A stretch of 64,000 nt of DNA from Capsicum annuum (taxonomy: Eukaryota > Streptophyta > Magnoliopsida > Solanales > Solanaceae), in NCBI RefSeq assembly GCF_002878395.1, contig NC_061121.1, positions 18,861,277 to 18,925,276 on the forward strand, written 5' to 3'. The position numbers and the translations under genes are program-made. Positions within the stretch are counted from its first letter, which is position 1. Each line of letters begins with the position of its first letter. This document shows, one piece after another, positions 21,100-32,211 of this stretch. The notes beneath the pieces are model-generated. The model saw nothing but the letters and a program-made list of their open reading frames with translations. It was not told the DNA's origin and searched no databases.

Positions 21100-22010
21100 A
21101 GTTTTGCGCGCTAGGGTAGAAAATTCATAACTCAACGTACAAGTCTTTGAATTATGAACCATCTTTTGTATTGAGAAGATAACACAAAGAGCTATAAATA
21201 TGTAAAAATCAATACCATATCCTTCACGAATTTGTACAGATTCGTCATTGAAGTCAGCTCAGTTTGAAACATGAGGGTCTCTTTCCCAGCTTTAAGCGGC
21301 TATGGTAGAAACTTTATAACTTGACGCAGAAGTATTTAAATTACGAGCCATCTTTTTTGTTGCAAATATAACACCAATATATACAACATAAATAAATATC
21401 AAGACTATATCCTTTACGGATTTGTACATATTCATCATTGAAGTCAGCTCAGTTCGAAACGTGAGGGTCTCTTTCGCAGCTTTGAGTGACTATGGTAGAA
21501 AATTCATAAATTGATGCAGAAGTCTTTGAATTACGAACCGTCTTTTTTGTTGCAATGGTAACACCAAGGGATACAACATATATAAAAATTTAGACCATAT
21601 CCTTTACGTATTTGTACAGATTCATCATTGAAGTCAGCTCAGTTTGAAATGTGAGGGCCTTTTTCGCAGCTTTGAGTGGCTATGGTAGAAAATTCATAAC
21701 TTGTCGCAGAAGTCTTTGAATCACAAGCCATCTTTTTGGTTGCAAATATAACAACAAGAGATACAACATATATAAAAATCAAGATCATATACTTTACGGA
21801 TTTGTACAGATTCATCATTGAAGTCATCTCAGTTTGAAACGTGAAGGTCTCTTTCTTAGCTTTGAGCGGCTATGGTAGAAACTTCATAACTTGACGCAGA
21901 AGTCTTTGAATTATGAGCCATATTTTTTGTTTCAAAGATAACACCCAGATATACAACATATGTAAAAATTAAGACCATATCCTTTACGAATTTATCTAGA
22001 TATACCATCG
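21100..22010. repeat. tandem array, ~190-bp period, ~5 copies
   Basis: The phrase ccatatcctttacggatttgtacagattcatcattgaagtcagctcag recurs with starts near 21214, 21404, 21594, 21784 and 21974. Each unit also holds gtgagggtctctttcgcagctttgag, tatggtagaaaattcataac and gcagaagtctttgaattacgagccatctttttt. It lies between the integrase end and the antisense ORF of the Tat element. Confidence 0.9.
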
Positions 22011-22360
22011 AACTCCTGTTTCTTCACTTTTACACGTCCGTGGTAAACTAAGCGAAAAAACATCTAATTCATGCGATATCTATGTCACTCCAAAGTATTA
22101 TTGTCGTGCTCAAGTAATGACATATCCTTTTCCTTTTCTCTTTTTTTTTTAACTCATATGACTGAACTTAGAGTAAAAATATACTCTAAGCTGCCTACGT
22201 ACCTCAGGAGGATCAAGTCATAACATATTAGGATGATGAGTTAATTTGTTTTTTCTTTTTCTTTTTTAAAATTTTTTTAGAGCCGTTCACAGTTTGGACT
22301 CATATGGCCCAGGAGTGGACATGAAGTTTATACTCGTACCTTAAGGAGTGTAGGTGACCT

Positions 22361-23428
22361 TCATGGAAAGTACTGCTTCAAGAACTTGCCGTTGATGGGA
22401 CCAACTCTTACACCATCTTGATCAACGATCTTATAAGCTCCACTTGTAGATGATCCTTTCATAACATATAGCCCATCCCACTTAGATGTAAACTTATCAC
22501 CGATGCGTTTGCTAAGGATTATGGGTCTTCGAACTACTAAGACCAAGTCTCCTACTTGAAATGATCGCGGTCACACTCTCTTGTTGAAAGCTCTAGAAAG
22601 TCGAGCTTAATAATACCCCAACTTTTGTTGTGCTTCTAATCTTTTCTCGTCCAATGCCTCTAACTCTGCCAAACAAAGTTGAGCATTACTTTCAGTTGTA
22701 AGACCTTCTTGGATCTCTATTCGTAGCAATGAAATTTTTTGTTCTAGTGGAAGGACTGCTTCTACGTCATACATTAAAGAATACGAAGTTGCTTGGGTAG
22801 CAATTCTGCAGGTCATACGATATGCCTACAAAGCTTCACTGATTTTCTCATGCCAGTCTTTTTTATTTTTTGCAACCACTTTCTTTAATAGGTTACCAAG
22901 CATTTTATTAAAAGCTTCGGCAAGAACATTGGCAGGTGCATTGTAAATTGAAGACTCATGCTGCTTAAATTTGAACTTCTCGCACAAAGTCCTCATGAGC
23001 TTATTCTTGAAGGGTGTCCCATTATCAGTAACTATGTATCTTGGTATGCCATACCTAAATATGATGTTTGACTTGATAAAATCAATGACATTTTCCTTTT
23101 TCACCTCTTTTAGTGGCATGGCTTCAGTGCATCTCGAGAAATAATCGTTAGCAGCTAAAATGTACATTTGCCCTTTTGACGACTTTAGGAGGGGTCCAAC
23201 AATATCAAGTCCCAGCGCATCGAAAGGCCATGATGTTATAGTTGGATGAAGATACTCTGGAGACAGATGTATATAATTAGCATGAAATTGACATGCTTGA
23301 CACCTTTTGGAATGCACTAGACAGTCCATCACCATTGTTGGATAGTAGTAGCCCATCCTTTTGATGCGAAAATAAAGTTTAGGCCTTGATTGGTGTGCTC
23401 CACAGGTGCCAGAATGTGCTTCCTCCAT
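22361..23428 (-). pseudogene. integrase of the Tat element
   Basis: The product inserts element cDNA into the genome. The N-terminal zinc-binding block reads HSGTCGAHQS then KRCQACQ (23413-23270). The core follows: ALGLDIVGPL (first Asp, about 23215), VTDNGTPF (second Asp, about 23025) and LAEAFNK (the catalytic Glu, about 22918). The C-terminal part runs from about 22816 to 22361 and includes GPINGKFLKQYFP at the end. A stop near 22820 and another near 22560 break it, so it is inactive. Confidence 0.88.
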
Positions 23429-23623
23429 TGTTTTTTGAGCTTCTTCTTTGTTAAGACTCCGTAAGATTAACCCCTCGTAAGAACGACGAAATAAAATCCC
23501 CTCATGGAAGATGAATCATGATGCCCTTCTCCTAATGTCTGCGCTTTTCTGCGGCTTCTCGAGTAGCCTTCTGTGTTCTAGATTCTCAATTAGTTTTTTT
23601 CTCCAATCTTTTTCTTCAACGAC

Positions 23624-24109
23624 TCAAACAGATGTATGGAGGCTTTCATCTAATTGGAGATCAAGGCAACTGGTAATAACCCACCGATAACTTACTTGCA
23701 CCTTTGTTGACTTATTTTCTCCCAGTGCCATCATCGTAGCTAAGTTTGCCAGAGCATCTGCCATGCTACTTTCTTCTCTTGGGACGTGGTTTAAGAAGAC
23801 TTGATCAAATCTTTCAATCAAACAAGTAGTGTATCAATGATATGGTAGAAGATCTTCCTTTTTCACCTCGTAACTACCTAAGAGTTGATTTATGATCAAC
23901 TTAGAGTCACCATAGATATCCAATTGTGGAATCTTCATATCTGATGCCATTTCGAGTCCAATAACTAAAGCTTGGTACTCTGCAGCGTTATTGGAACATG
24001 TTTTACCTAGAACAAATAAAAATGGCAAAATTAGTCTTTCTGGTGATATCAACACGACGTTTCCCCCGCACCATCTTGACGTGCTGATCCATCGAAGAGC
24101 ATTATACAT
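23624..24109 (-). pseudogene. archaeal-type RNase H (second RNase H) of the Tat element
   Basis: The frame carries GGNVVLISPE, CSNNAAEYQALVIGLEMA (with the catalytic Glu), IYGDSKLIINQL (Asp) and, after a break near 23822, HVPREESSMADALANLA (last Asp). This arrangement is the extra RNase H found after the RT-linked one in Tat/Ogre elements. The first Asp (usually FDGA) falls in a damaged stretch near 24100. Confidence 0.85.
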
Positions 24110-24252
24110 GTCGGTATTTCTTAAGTAAATAATGAATCTTCATCAAAAAACTCATTCGAAATCTCCCATTCTGCTGGCAGGGGGTGATTAGCAAGGAAAT
24201 TAGCAAGTGTTTGCCCTTTTACAGCCTTTTGAGGCATTTATATGATCTCATA

Positions 24253-25461
24253 TTAGTTAAATAATACAGACCATCTGGCTAGACGTCCTGAGAGAACTGG
24301 CTGAGTCATCACAAACTTTACGGGATCAGCTCGGGAAATTAGCTTGATGGTGTATGCTTTAAAATAATGCCTTAATTTTTTTATCGCATAAAGCAAAGCC
24401 AAACGCATCTTTTCAATGGGCATATAATTTAATTCAGCTCCTATCAAAGTTTGACTTAGATATTACAATGCTTGTTCTCTCTTAGCTTCATTATCTTGAG
24501 CCAGAAGTGCTTCAAGTGATCGCTCTTGTGATGCAATATAGAGTATCAATGGCCTCCCAGGAGTTGGTGCCCCCAATACAGGTGGATTCAACAAGTATCT
24601 TTTGATGGTTTTAAAAGTATTTCGACATAACTGATCCCAGTGGAAAGGGGTATTTTTCTTTATTAGATGGCTGAAGGGTTGACACCGTCCAGCTAAGTTA
24701 GAGTTGAATCTCTGAATGAATGCCAAATTTCCTTCCAGATTGCAGAGTTCTCTTAAGTTCTTAGCTCTAGAATTTTCTGAATGGCATCAATCTTGGTGGG
24801 ATCAACTTCAATTTTGCGGTGACACACAATAAAGCCAAGAAACTTTCCCGAAGTAACTCCAAATGCGCATTTGAGTGGATTCATTTTCAATTCAAATTTT
24901 CCTAGCCTCTCAAAAACAATACGGAGATCATCCATATGGCCGTCCCTACACTTTGTCTTCACCACCAAGTCATCGACGTAGTATTCTACCCTCTTATGCA
25001 ACATGTCATCAAAAATGTTTTGCATTTCACATTAGTATGTGGCACCCGCATTCTTTAGACCAAAAGGTATCACCTTGTAGAAATATATCCCTTTTGGAGT
25101 TCGAAAAGCCATGCATTCTTCGTCTCTTGGAGACATTCTGATTTGGTTACATCCGGAAGACCCATCCATAAATGGCATAGCTTCATGTCTAGTTGTCGCT
25201 TCAACCATAAGCTCTATGATTGGTATTAGAAAATCATCTTTCGGACATGCCTTGTTCAAGTCTCAAAAATCAACACACACGTATTTGGACATTTTTCTTT
25301 TTGACAGGTACAATATTTGAGATCCATGATGGGTTTTTCACCTCTCGAATAAATCCAGCTTCGATGATCTTATTGACCTCCACTTCAATTTGTGTTACTA
25401 ACTCAGGGCGAAATACTCGTTGTGACTGTTTTACAGGAAGTGCCCCTTTTTTTATCCCCAA
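24253..25461 (-). pseudogene. reverse transcriptase and RNase H of the Tat element
   Basis: It copies element RNA to cDNA. The RT core reads RPELVTQIEVEVNKIIEAGFIREV (split across 25405-25330), MPFMDGSSGCNQI (about 25175; the family's F-D-G-x-S-G-Y-N-Q-I), VIPFGLKNAGATY (25070-25032) and YYVDDLVVK (24980), which keeps the catalytic DD. Then come FLGFIV, the tether region (PFHWDQLCRNTF) and the RT-linked RNase H from about 24560 to 24253 (IEKMRLALLYAIKKLRHYF). Stops near 25030, 24745 and 24450 interrupt it. Confidence 0.88.
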
Positions 25462-25508
25462 ATAATGAATAGATACCTTAGGACTAAGGCATGCATTTCT
25501 TTGTATGA

Positions 25509-27232
25509 TCAGGCAAAGACATCTTTGTACTTGACTAACATCTTAAAGTAGTCCCTCCCTTCTTGTGGTGTAAGAAGTGTACTAACACAGGTTGGGCGCG
25601 GATTCTCTAATATTTCTAGGTTTATCTCCTTGAGTTCATCTATAGTCGATTGTACTCCATCCTCTAGTTGAGGGGGTGCTTCTTGAACATCATCATCTAT
25701 TTCATCATGGCACAGATTATCCTCCACCGTTATATGATATAATGTACTGTCTTCCTTTGGATCCTCTTTTGTTTCTCCAAGATGTTGGTTGGTAAAAACA
25801 ATAGTTCTTTTTCTTACCTTCAGCGGGCCATTTGTGGTAATTGACAAAATAGACTTTCTTTTCATGTGTGGTGGGAAAGCACTATGAATTTTCTTGTCAT
25901 CAATGTCCTCATAGAAATATTGTTGTTCGTGCCCCAACAATGTCTTTCTAGATGATGGCTTTTTCGTGGTTCCCAAGGAAAGAAAAATAGAGGCATTCGC
26001 GGTGGTGACACGTCCTTCTACACAGTTAGAAGCTCCACTTCCATCTTTGCCTCCTAATCTATCAAATATAGAGACACGAGGTGTTGATTTTCCTATACGA
26101 TTAAACACTGAGGTCCATTATGGTGTTTTCTCGTCCTCACCCTTCTATTCCCCTTCTACTGAGATATGGTAAGATGAAGTCGTTTCTTTCACCTTTCTAG
26201 ATAAAATTCGAAGAGGCTCTGGCAATTCGAATCCTATCCCAAACTTAGAAGTGGCGACGTAATTTCCTTGCTTCTCAACTTCATTTGGGATGTTGTAAGG
26301 ACACGTATTTTTTCACCAGTGACTTCATCTTTGAGCTCTCCTAGTCTTGTCGGATTGGAGAAGTCATAACCTGATTTTTCAAGTAATGTGAAAGCCTTTT
26401 GATCAAAGTGACTTTTTATATTTTTAACTAAGGTGTCATTTCTTGAGGACTCAGGAGTAATAAGTTGGATTTGTACGACTAGTATAGTCATACTCTTCTT
26501 CAAATCTTGCAATATTTTGTGGCTCATTTCTTTTCTTAGATGGAGGACTTGTTGAGTACATGCCTCTAGCAAGGGTTGTCCCTCTCTTCGACGCTCACGT
26601 GGAATGTAGCAAAAGACTAAATGCTCATTAGCTGTATTTGCTTTCATGTCTCCTTCAAATGATGAGAACTTAATGGCAATTCCTTCAGCAACACCCACTT
26701 ACACTCCTATCTCTTCTTTTGAATTGATCCCGGTTGGGTTGGAGGGTGTTGGTTTCTTCACATCTAACTTACAAGAGTCCAAGTAGAATTTCTCATCTGC
26801 AAAGTATGACTCTGTCTCTGTGAAAGGATTGATATCCGCATCAACTTTGACTCCCCCACCATCCTTCATATACTTTATGTACTAATGCAAAGTAGATGTC
26901 ACCACTCCATTTCATGTAACCAGGGGCGTCCAAGCAGCAGGTTGTATGATGTCTTGGCATCTATGAAGTGAATCAAAGTGTTTGATTTCATATTGCCAAT
27001 GGATAATTCTACGGAGATCTTTCCCATGGCTTTGTCCTCCTTGATTGAAGCCTTGGATTGTTATATTGCTTTTGGACAGCTCATCAATAGAGATTCCAAG
27101 CCTTTTGAGCACTGTCCTTAGCATGATATTAACCGCTGAACCATCATCGATCAGTATGCAATTGAGATGTTGTTCTCGAATAGCTCCTATGACAAACAAA
27201 GGCCTATTATGCAGTTTGGACCCTAACAACAA
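25509..27232 (-). pseudogene. aspartic protease and linker of the Tat element
   Basis: The block RPLFVIGAIREQHLNCILIDDGSAVNIM (in two halves across 27210-27110) is the retropepsin-like domain that cuts Gag-Pol, with DGSA as the active-site motif. A second block after a frame change (26698-26234) holds CYIPRERRREGQPLLEAC. The linker before RT follows (26108-25509), with LTPQEGRDYFKMLVKYKDVFA just before the RT palm. Several stops separate the blocks. Confidence 0.8.
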
Positions 27233-27525
27233 GTCATCATCGGTGAAGGAAATTGCAGCAAAACACTGTGCAACTACTGGCTTAACATGACATTCTTGTG
27301 CTATTGTTAGATGATGCTTTTGTTTGCTTTCCTTGGGTTCTTCTATGCTAGCAATTACATGTGTCGCCCTGACTTGGCTATCTTGAAGGATTTTTTTTTA
27401 AAAAAATTCATGCAACGTAACAGTTCTTCAGGCCTTCTGTGACAAGAAACCACTGGTCCTCTTGCTAGCATTAACCTTGACACTTTTTGATGGTCGTAGC
27501 TGATCCACATTATGCCCCATCACTT

Positions 27526-29367
27526 TCAGCTCAGGCAGTCGTATTCTTGGAATCGCTCGATGTCTTCTTTCTTATGAGAAACCAGAGTCCAACCTCCATC
27601 CTCATCATTTTTAGAATTATCTTCTACCTCTATTGTAGCTTCAGAAGTTCTTCTTGGGTCATTAACTTCAACCAGCCTGAAGCACCCAAATTGCAATAAA
27701 ATGGTGTTTCGCATAGTCTGCGACATGGAGCATTTTTGTCGATCGACAACACTAGCATGATTTGCATCTATGGTTTCATCCGTGTCAATGATGATTTTTC
27801 TTTCACTTACTAGTGTCGTGATTTTCTCCTTCAAAATGAAGCATTTCCCCGTTGGGTGGCCAATGACGCGATGAAACTTGCAATACTTAGGATCATTAAC
27901 CCTATTAATTTCCTCAGGCCTATTTGATTTCGGAAGATCAATGGCTTTCTTGGACAATAATTCATCAAGGATCGTAGGTACGTCTGAATCTGGAAATGGG
28001 TAAACTTTTGCTTCCAACTCTCTCAAAGTTGGGCGACGTTTTTCCTCCATCGACTGTTTCTTGGAGGTTTCGTCTTCCTTCACTTTTTGCTTTGTCGCGA
28101 CCTTTACTGAAGTTGCTTTCACCGCCATGGATTATTTAGTATGGATATTTGGGGTCATACCCTTCTTAAACTTCTTCTTTTCTTTTGTAAGATCAACAAA
28201 AAGATAAGCCTTCTCATGACTTGCGATGCTTAACTCCATGTCATGTGGTCGTGTAGCAAGTTCTTCAAATATTCGTAGTTTGATTCCTTGGAGAATGTAT
28301 AAAAGACCCCAATGCATTCCTTGAGTGCATATTTCTACAGCGGATATTTCAGAAATGCAATCTTTGCAGTCCAAACTCAATGACCTCCAACTATTGATGT
28401 AATCCACCACAAGCTCATTTTTTCTTTGCTTAGTGCCAGTCAACTCTATCATACTCACAGTTCATCGAGTGCTGTAAAATCGATTGAGAAATTCCTTCTT
28501 GAGCTGATCCCAACTATCAATTGACTCATGCTTCAAGTCGATATACCAATCAAATGTATTCCCTTTTAACGAACGGACAAACTATTTCACTAGAAGATCA
28601 CAGTTTGTTCTAGCATTGCTACAAGCTTTGACAAAGTAGGCGATGTGTTGCCTCGAGTTTCCCTTGCCATAAAATTGCTGCAACTTTGGTGGTTGATAGT
28701 TCTTTGGCATGGATAGACAGTCAATTCGCGTTGTGTAAGGCTTGGAGTAATACAACAAACTTTGTGGTGCTCCGCCATAATGAGCCTTGATAGAGTTAGT
28801 TATTATGTCTGGCAACTGCTGAACAGACAAAGCTCCAACCGAAGTAGACTGTTTCTCTTTTTAAGATTTAGTCTTGCTAGGTGACTCGTTGACACTCTTA
28901 TTTTGCAGAGTAAAGCCAGGTGGATAAGCAGGGTCGTGGCTCGATTCTCCAGGGGCAAAGGACTCCAACTTGTTCATCAGTTGAGCGATTTGAAGATCTT
29001 TATCTTCAATAGATTTCTTTAAAACTTCAATGGTTTGTTCTGTTATTGCGAACTTCTCATATATATCAATTACGTCAGCCATCAAGGCGTTGACCTTTGT
29101 TAAAACTGGAGAATCAGTCGAATCTTCTGATCCAATAAAATTGATGCCACATAGCAAGGATGTCAAGTTGCCCCCAGGAGTTGCAATTCCAGACGCCATG
29201 TGAGATTTGCTCTTTTTTGCCTTCTTCAAATAAGTGAAGTATTCAGATTTGTCCCAACTACTAGTCTTCAACTTGCGTCGAGTGAGTGGACCAACATGGT
29301 TGAGCTCATCAGATGTGGCAGTAGCAGAGTTCTTTCATGAGACAACTTTAGTATTTTCGAAGTCCAT
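27526..29367 (-). pseudogene. gag of the Tat element
   Basis: A start at 29367 (MDFENTKVVS, then a stop at 29335) leads into LNHVGPLTRRKLKTSSW. The capsid-like region holds YQPPKLQQFYGKGNSRQHIAYFVKACSNA (split here, 28725-28600) and ELVVDYINSWRSLSLDC (28410-28360), typical of Tat Gag. The nucleocapsid-like motif YCKFHRVIGHPTGKCFILK lies at about 27880-27825. Gag packages element RNA. Stops near 29335, 28860, 28580, 28450 and 28130 break it. Confidence 0.85.
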
Positions 29368-29415
29368 AGCAGTGGTTGAATTTGATTTTTCAGGAAGAAG
29401 AAATGGAGAGTAAAC

Positions 29416-29435
29416 TGATCCCACTGGGCGTGCCA
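29416..29435 (-). other. primer-binding site candidate
   Basis: On the minus strand TGGCACGCCCAGTGGGA begins about five bases after the 5' LTR. Position and the TGG start fit a primer-binding site; I did not identify the tRNA. Confidence 0.55.
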
Positions 29436-29440
29436 AAATT

Positions 29441-30438
29441 TATTTGCCACAAATTTTTGTGGTGCGAAAAATTAATTGCAAGAAAAAATAAAAATTAAAA
29501 AAAGAATAATTTTATTTAAAGTAATTTTGTGGGTACAATTCTGTTATTCTCTCGATTCTTCTCTCCTAAGCTTTTTTGTAATTCGAGGGCCTTTGTAGCG
29601 TAATTCTCGAACTTTCAGATGATTTGAGCCTCCTTGAAATGTATTTGGATCTCCAGGAATTGTTTGACAGCACTTCGTCTTGTCAAGTTGATTTCCGGGC
29701 AGAACTCCATTAGTCAATTCGTTGAAAAGCTTTGTAGTCAATGCAGAAGCTTCCTCCCATGCTTGCAGAATGACCTCAGAAAATTCTGTAACCCTCCTAT
29801 TTATAGTTGTAGGGGATAGGCAGTCCAAGTGTAAAATAACCTCTTCTGCCTTATTCTGATTGGTCCATTCAATTTTCAAGCTTATCACAAATGTTATGTG
29901 ACAATGTTGCTTGTGATTGGTCAAAAACATGTCATTTGGGACACTTGGCGACATTTTATTGGTTGTTGAACTTGACTTGGATTGCCATATTATTTGATGT
30001 GTGTTGTTTTGCTTCATTGGTATTTTATTTGACTGGGATGTCACGTCACTTAACAGGTGGTATAAGTTTGGGCCTCAAGGTGAGATGAACCTTGAAGTCC
30101 TTGATGAGGGATAAAATGAACCTATTATTTTAAGTATAAATAACATAAATACCAATCTTTTAAAAGTAATTACATTCTCTTCCACTTTTTAAATTATTTT
30201 ACTCTCTCTCTATTAATACACATAACATAGTTCGACATATACATAGAATTCTGTGTATATGTGGGATTTTTGTAATATGTTTAGGGAGTTGGGATTTTTT
30301 TGTAATACTGAAAACATACGTTGTGTATTTGTGTAATTTTAATTATTTTAATAGCCCAAAATAATTTTAGACCCAATAAAATATGGGTCAAATCCAATTT
30401 TTATATGAATTTGACCCAATAAATTTTACGTGTCTACA
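29441..30438 (-). repeat. 5' LTR of the Tat element
   Basis: It is 998 bp, longer than the 3' LTR because of a 208-bp insertion at 30134-30341. It begins TGTAGACACGT on the minus strand and ends GGCAAATA, where the expected terminal CA has become TA. The 3' LTR also lacks about 19 bp present here near 29740. Confidence 0.92.
30134..30341. mobile_element. MITE inside the 5' LTR
   Basis: This 208-bp segment is absent from the other LTR. It is flanked by ATTATTTTAA on both sides (30124-30133 and 30342-30351), the target sequence duplicated. The ends gtataaataacataaatacc and gtgtatttgtgtaatttta are imperfect inverted copies. A 9-10 bp duplication points to a Mutator-type MITE. The elements at 41748 and 42226 have similar ends. 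Confidence 0.8.
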
Positions 30439-30443
30439 AGCTC

Positions 30444-32206
30444 ATTCTCTATTTTATATGAATTCAATGACAGTTTTGACCTTTCGCAATGCTTAAATAT
30501 AGTTTATGTGTTTTTTTTTAATAATTTAGAAAGCCACCTCATTTCTCCATTTGTTTTTTTTTCTTTTTTGTCGACTTATCTAAAATAACTTCTACACATT
30601 ATTGCAATCAGGGACCTACTAAATGTTTCCTCTCAAATTTATCACAGTTTCTTAAGTTTATTTTCTGCTATTTACCGTCTCTTTATTAAAGATAGGTATT
30701 GATGATGCTTGTACTACTAATTTTAAAATGGCATAATTAATTTAAAATTCAACTGCATGTTCTAAAATATTTATCTTTTTAATAACACTTCATAAAAATA
30801 AATACATAAAAGCTTCTTATTATAATTTAATTCAACTTTTAGTAATTTTATTTTAATAGATTTAATTATAGAGATATCTCAAAGCAAATGAAAATATAGA
30901 ATTTTCATAATATAATGGCTTTACTTGAATTTAAAATATAAAGAATTTAAAATATAAAGATTGCATTGAAACTGGTCATAATAAATTCATAAATAGTTAA
31001 GCTGAACTCCAAAAAAATAATTAAAAGAAGAAGGAGAACTTAGATTGAACCCAAGCAAGAAAAATACTAAGATGTCATACACTTATTAATCTATATCTAT
31101 AATCATATTATAAGTGTGAAAACCGTTAGAAAAATAATTTGAACTTTTTTGTTCTTCATTAAAAGACTCGACAACAGACTAAATTCTCATTTACTATTTT
31201 TTGAATAATTTTTATTTATTATTTTAATATTTAAAACTAATTATTTATGGCAAAGTACACAACAAAGTCGTGCCATTTATTTTAGACAAAAGCAAACAAT
31301 ATTAGGAGTGCTATCCTAAATTTATCATATGATTTTAAGTTTTAGCAAAATTATAAGTCCAGTAAACTTGTCCTATTTATATTATAACTGAAAAGAAAAA
31401 GAAAAAAATTCTAATCAACACTATTATATTAATTTTTTCCTCTGTATGAAGGGATAAGGAATACTACAATTTCGTTTCAACACTCAGCAAGTCAGGTAAC
31501 TACCATACTGTTGTTCTTGAGTTATTTCAAGTTTGTGCTTATATTGTAGAATTAGATTCATGTGTTTTATACGAGTTACACTTATTTTGAACAAGTTTTA
31601 TATAATTGTCTGCAATTGCGAATTGTCTTGGGTTGAAATTTTACTTTCAGAATTAGAATGAGATGAATGAGAATGTCAACTTCAAAGAAAGGAAGATATT
31701 TTTTTTAAGGAGGACCAAAAAAAATATAAAGTTCGTTGTTTTCCTCTTTTTTACTGTAAAACTGTAATATTTCAAAAATTAAAATTAGGTTTGAATCGTT
31801 AAATTTCACGCGATTCGATCTGAGTTTTGTTAGATCACATAAGATTTTTCTTGTCAAGGACCAATCATAAAAGGTTTATTGTTTTCCTCTTTTTCTCAAC
31901 TATAAAACCATAACACTACAAAAATTTGATTATTATAATTTCTTCGTCCATTGTATTCTCAAATTATTATTTAACTATCATTCTAATATTTAGGAATTTG
32001 AAAATAATTAAAGTCCTTATTTGATCTAGGTAAAAAATCATAATATTTAACACTTTTAATTCAATTAAAATTTTACCTTATATAAAATTATTAATATGGG
32101 AAAAAAATTAAATTTAAAATTTAACTTGTACACCTAAATTATACTAGAAATTAGGATTGAAACCCTCTAGTCATTGATTTTGTGTGTTAATACGCAATTC
32201 CATAGT
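30444..32206. other. AT-rich spacer with a Helitron-like 5' end
   Basis: No gene is seen. At 31090 atctatatctataatcatattataagtgtgaaaacc repeats the 5' terminus of the Helitron-like elements at 6347 and 40502. I found no convincing 3' hairpin before the solo LTR; a ccctctagt at 32163-32171 lacks the stem. Confidence 0.45.
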
Positions 32207-32211
32207 CCTAT

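Larger units (their letters stand above)
15634..30438 (-). mobile_element. Tat-lineage Ty3/gypsy LTR retrotransposon
   Basis: This 14.8-kb element is read on the minus strand: 5' LTR 30438-29441, primer-binding region, gag, protease, RT, RNase H, a second (archaeal-type) RNase H, integrase, a 6-kb 3' region and the 3' LTR 16394-15634. The flanks agctc (30439-30443) and ggctc (15629-15633) are a 5-bp target duplication with one change. The dual RNase H and the antisense ORF before the 3' LTR are hallmarks of the plant Tat/Ogre clade. Every reading frame is interrupted, and the LTRs differ by scattered substitutions, a small indel and one inserted MITE, so the element is dead and not recent. 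Confidence 0.92.

Noticed and set aside
21100..22010. CRISPR-like or satellite array
   Set aside because: Units of ~190 bp without spacers, inside a retrotransposon 3' region; this is a local tandem repeat.
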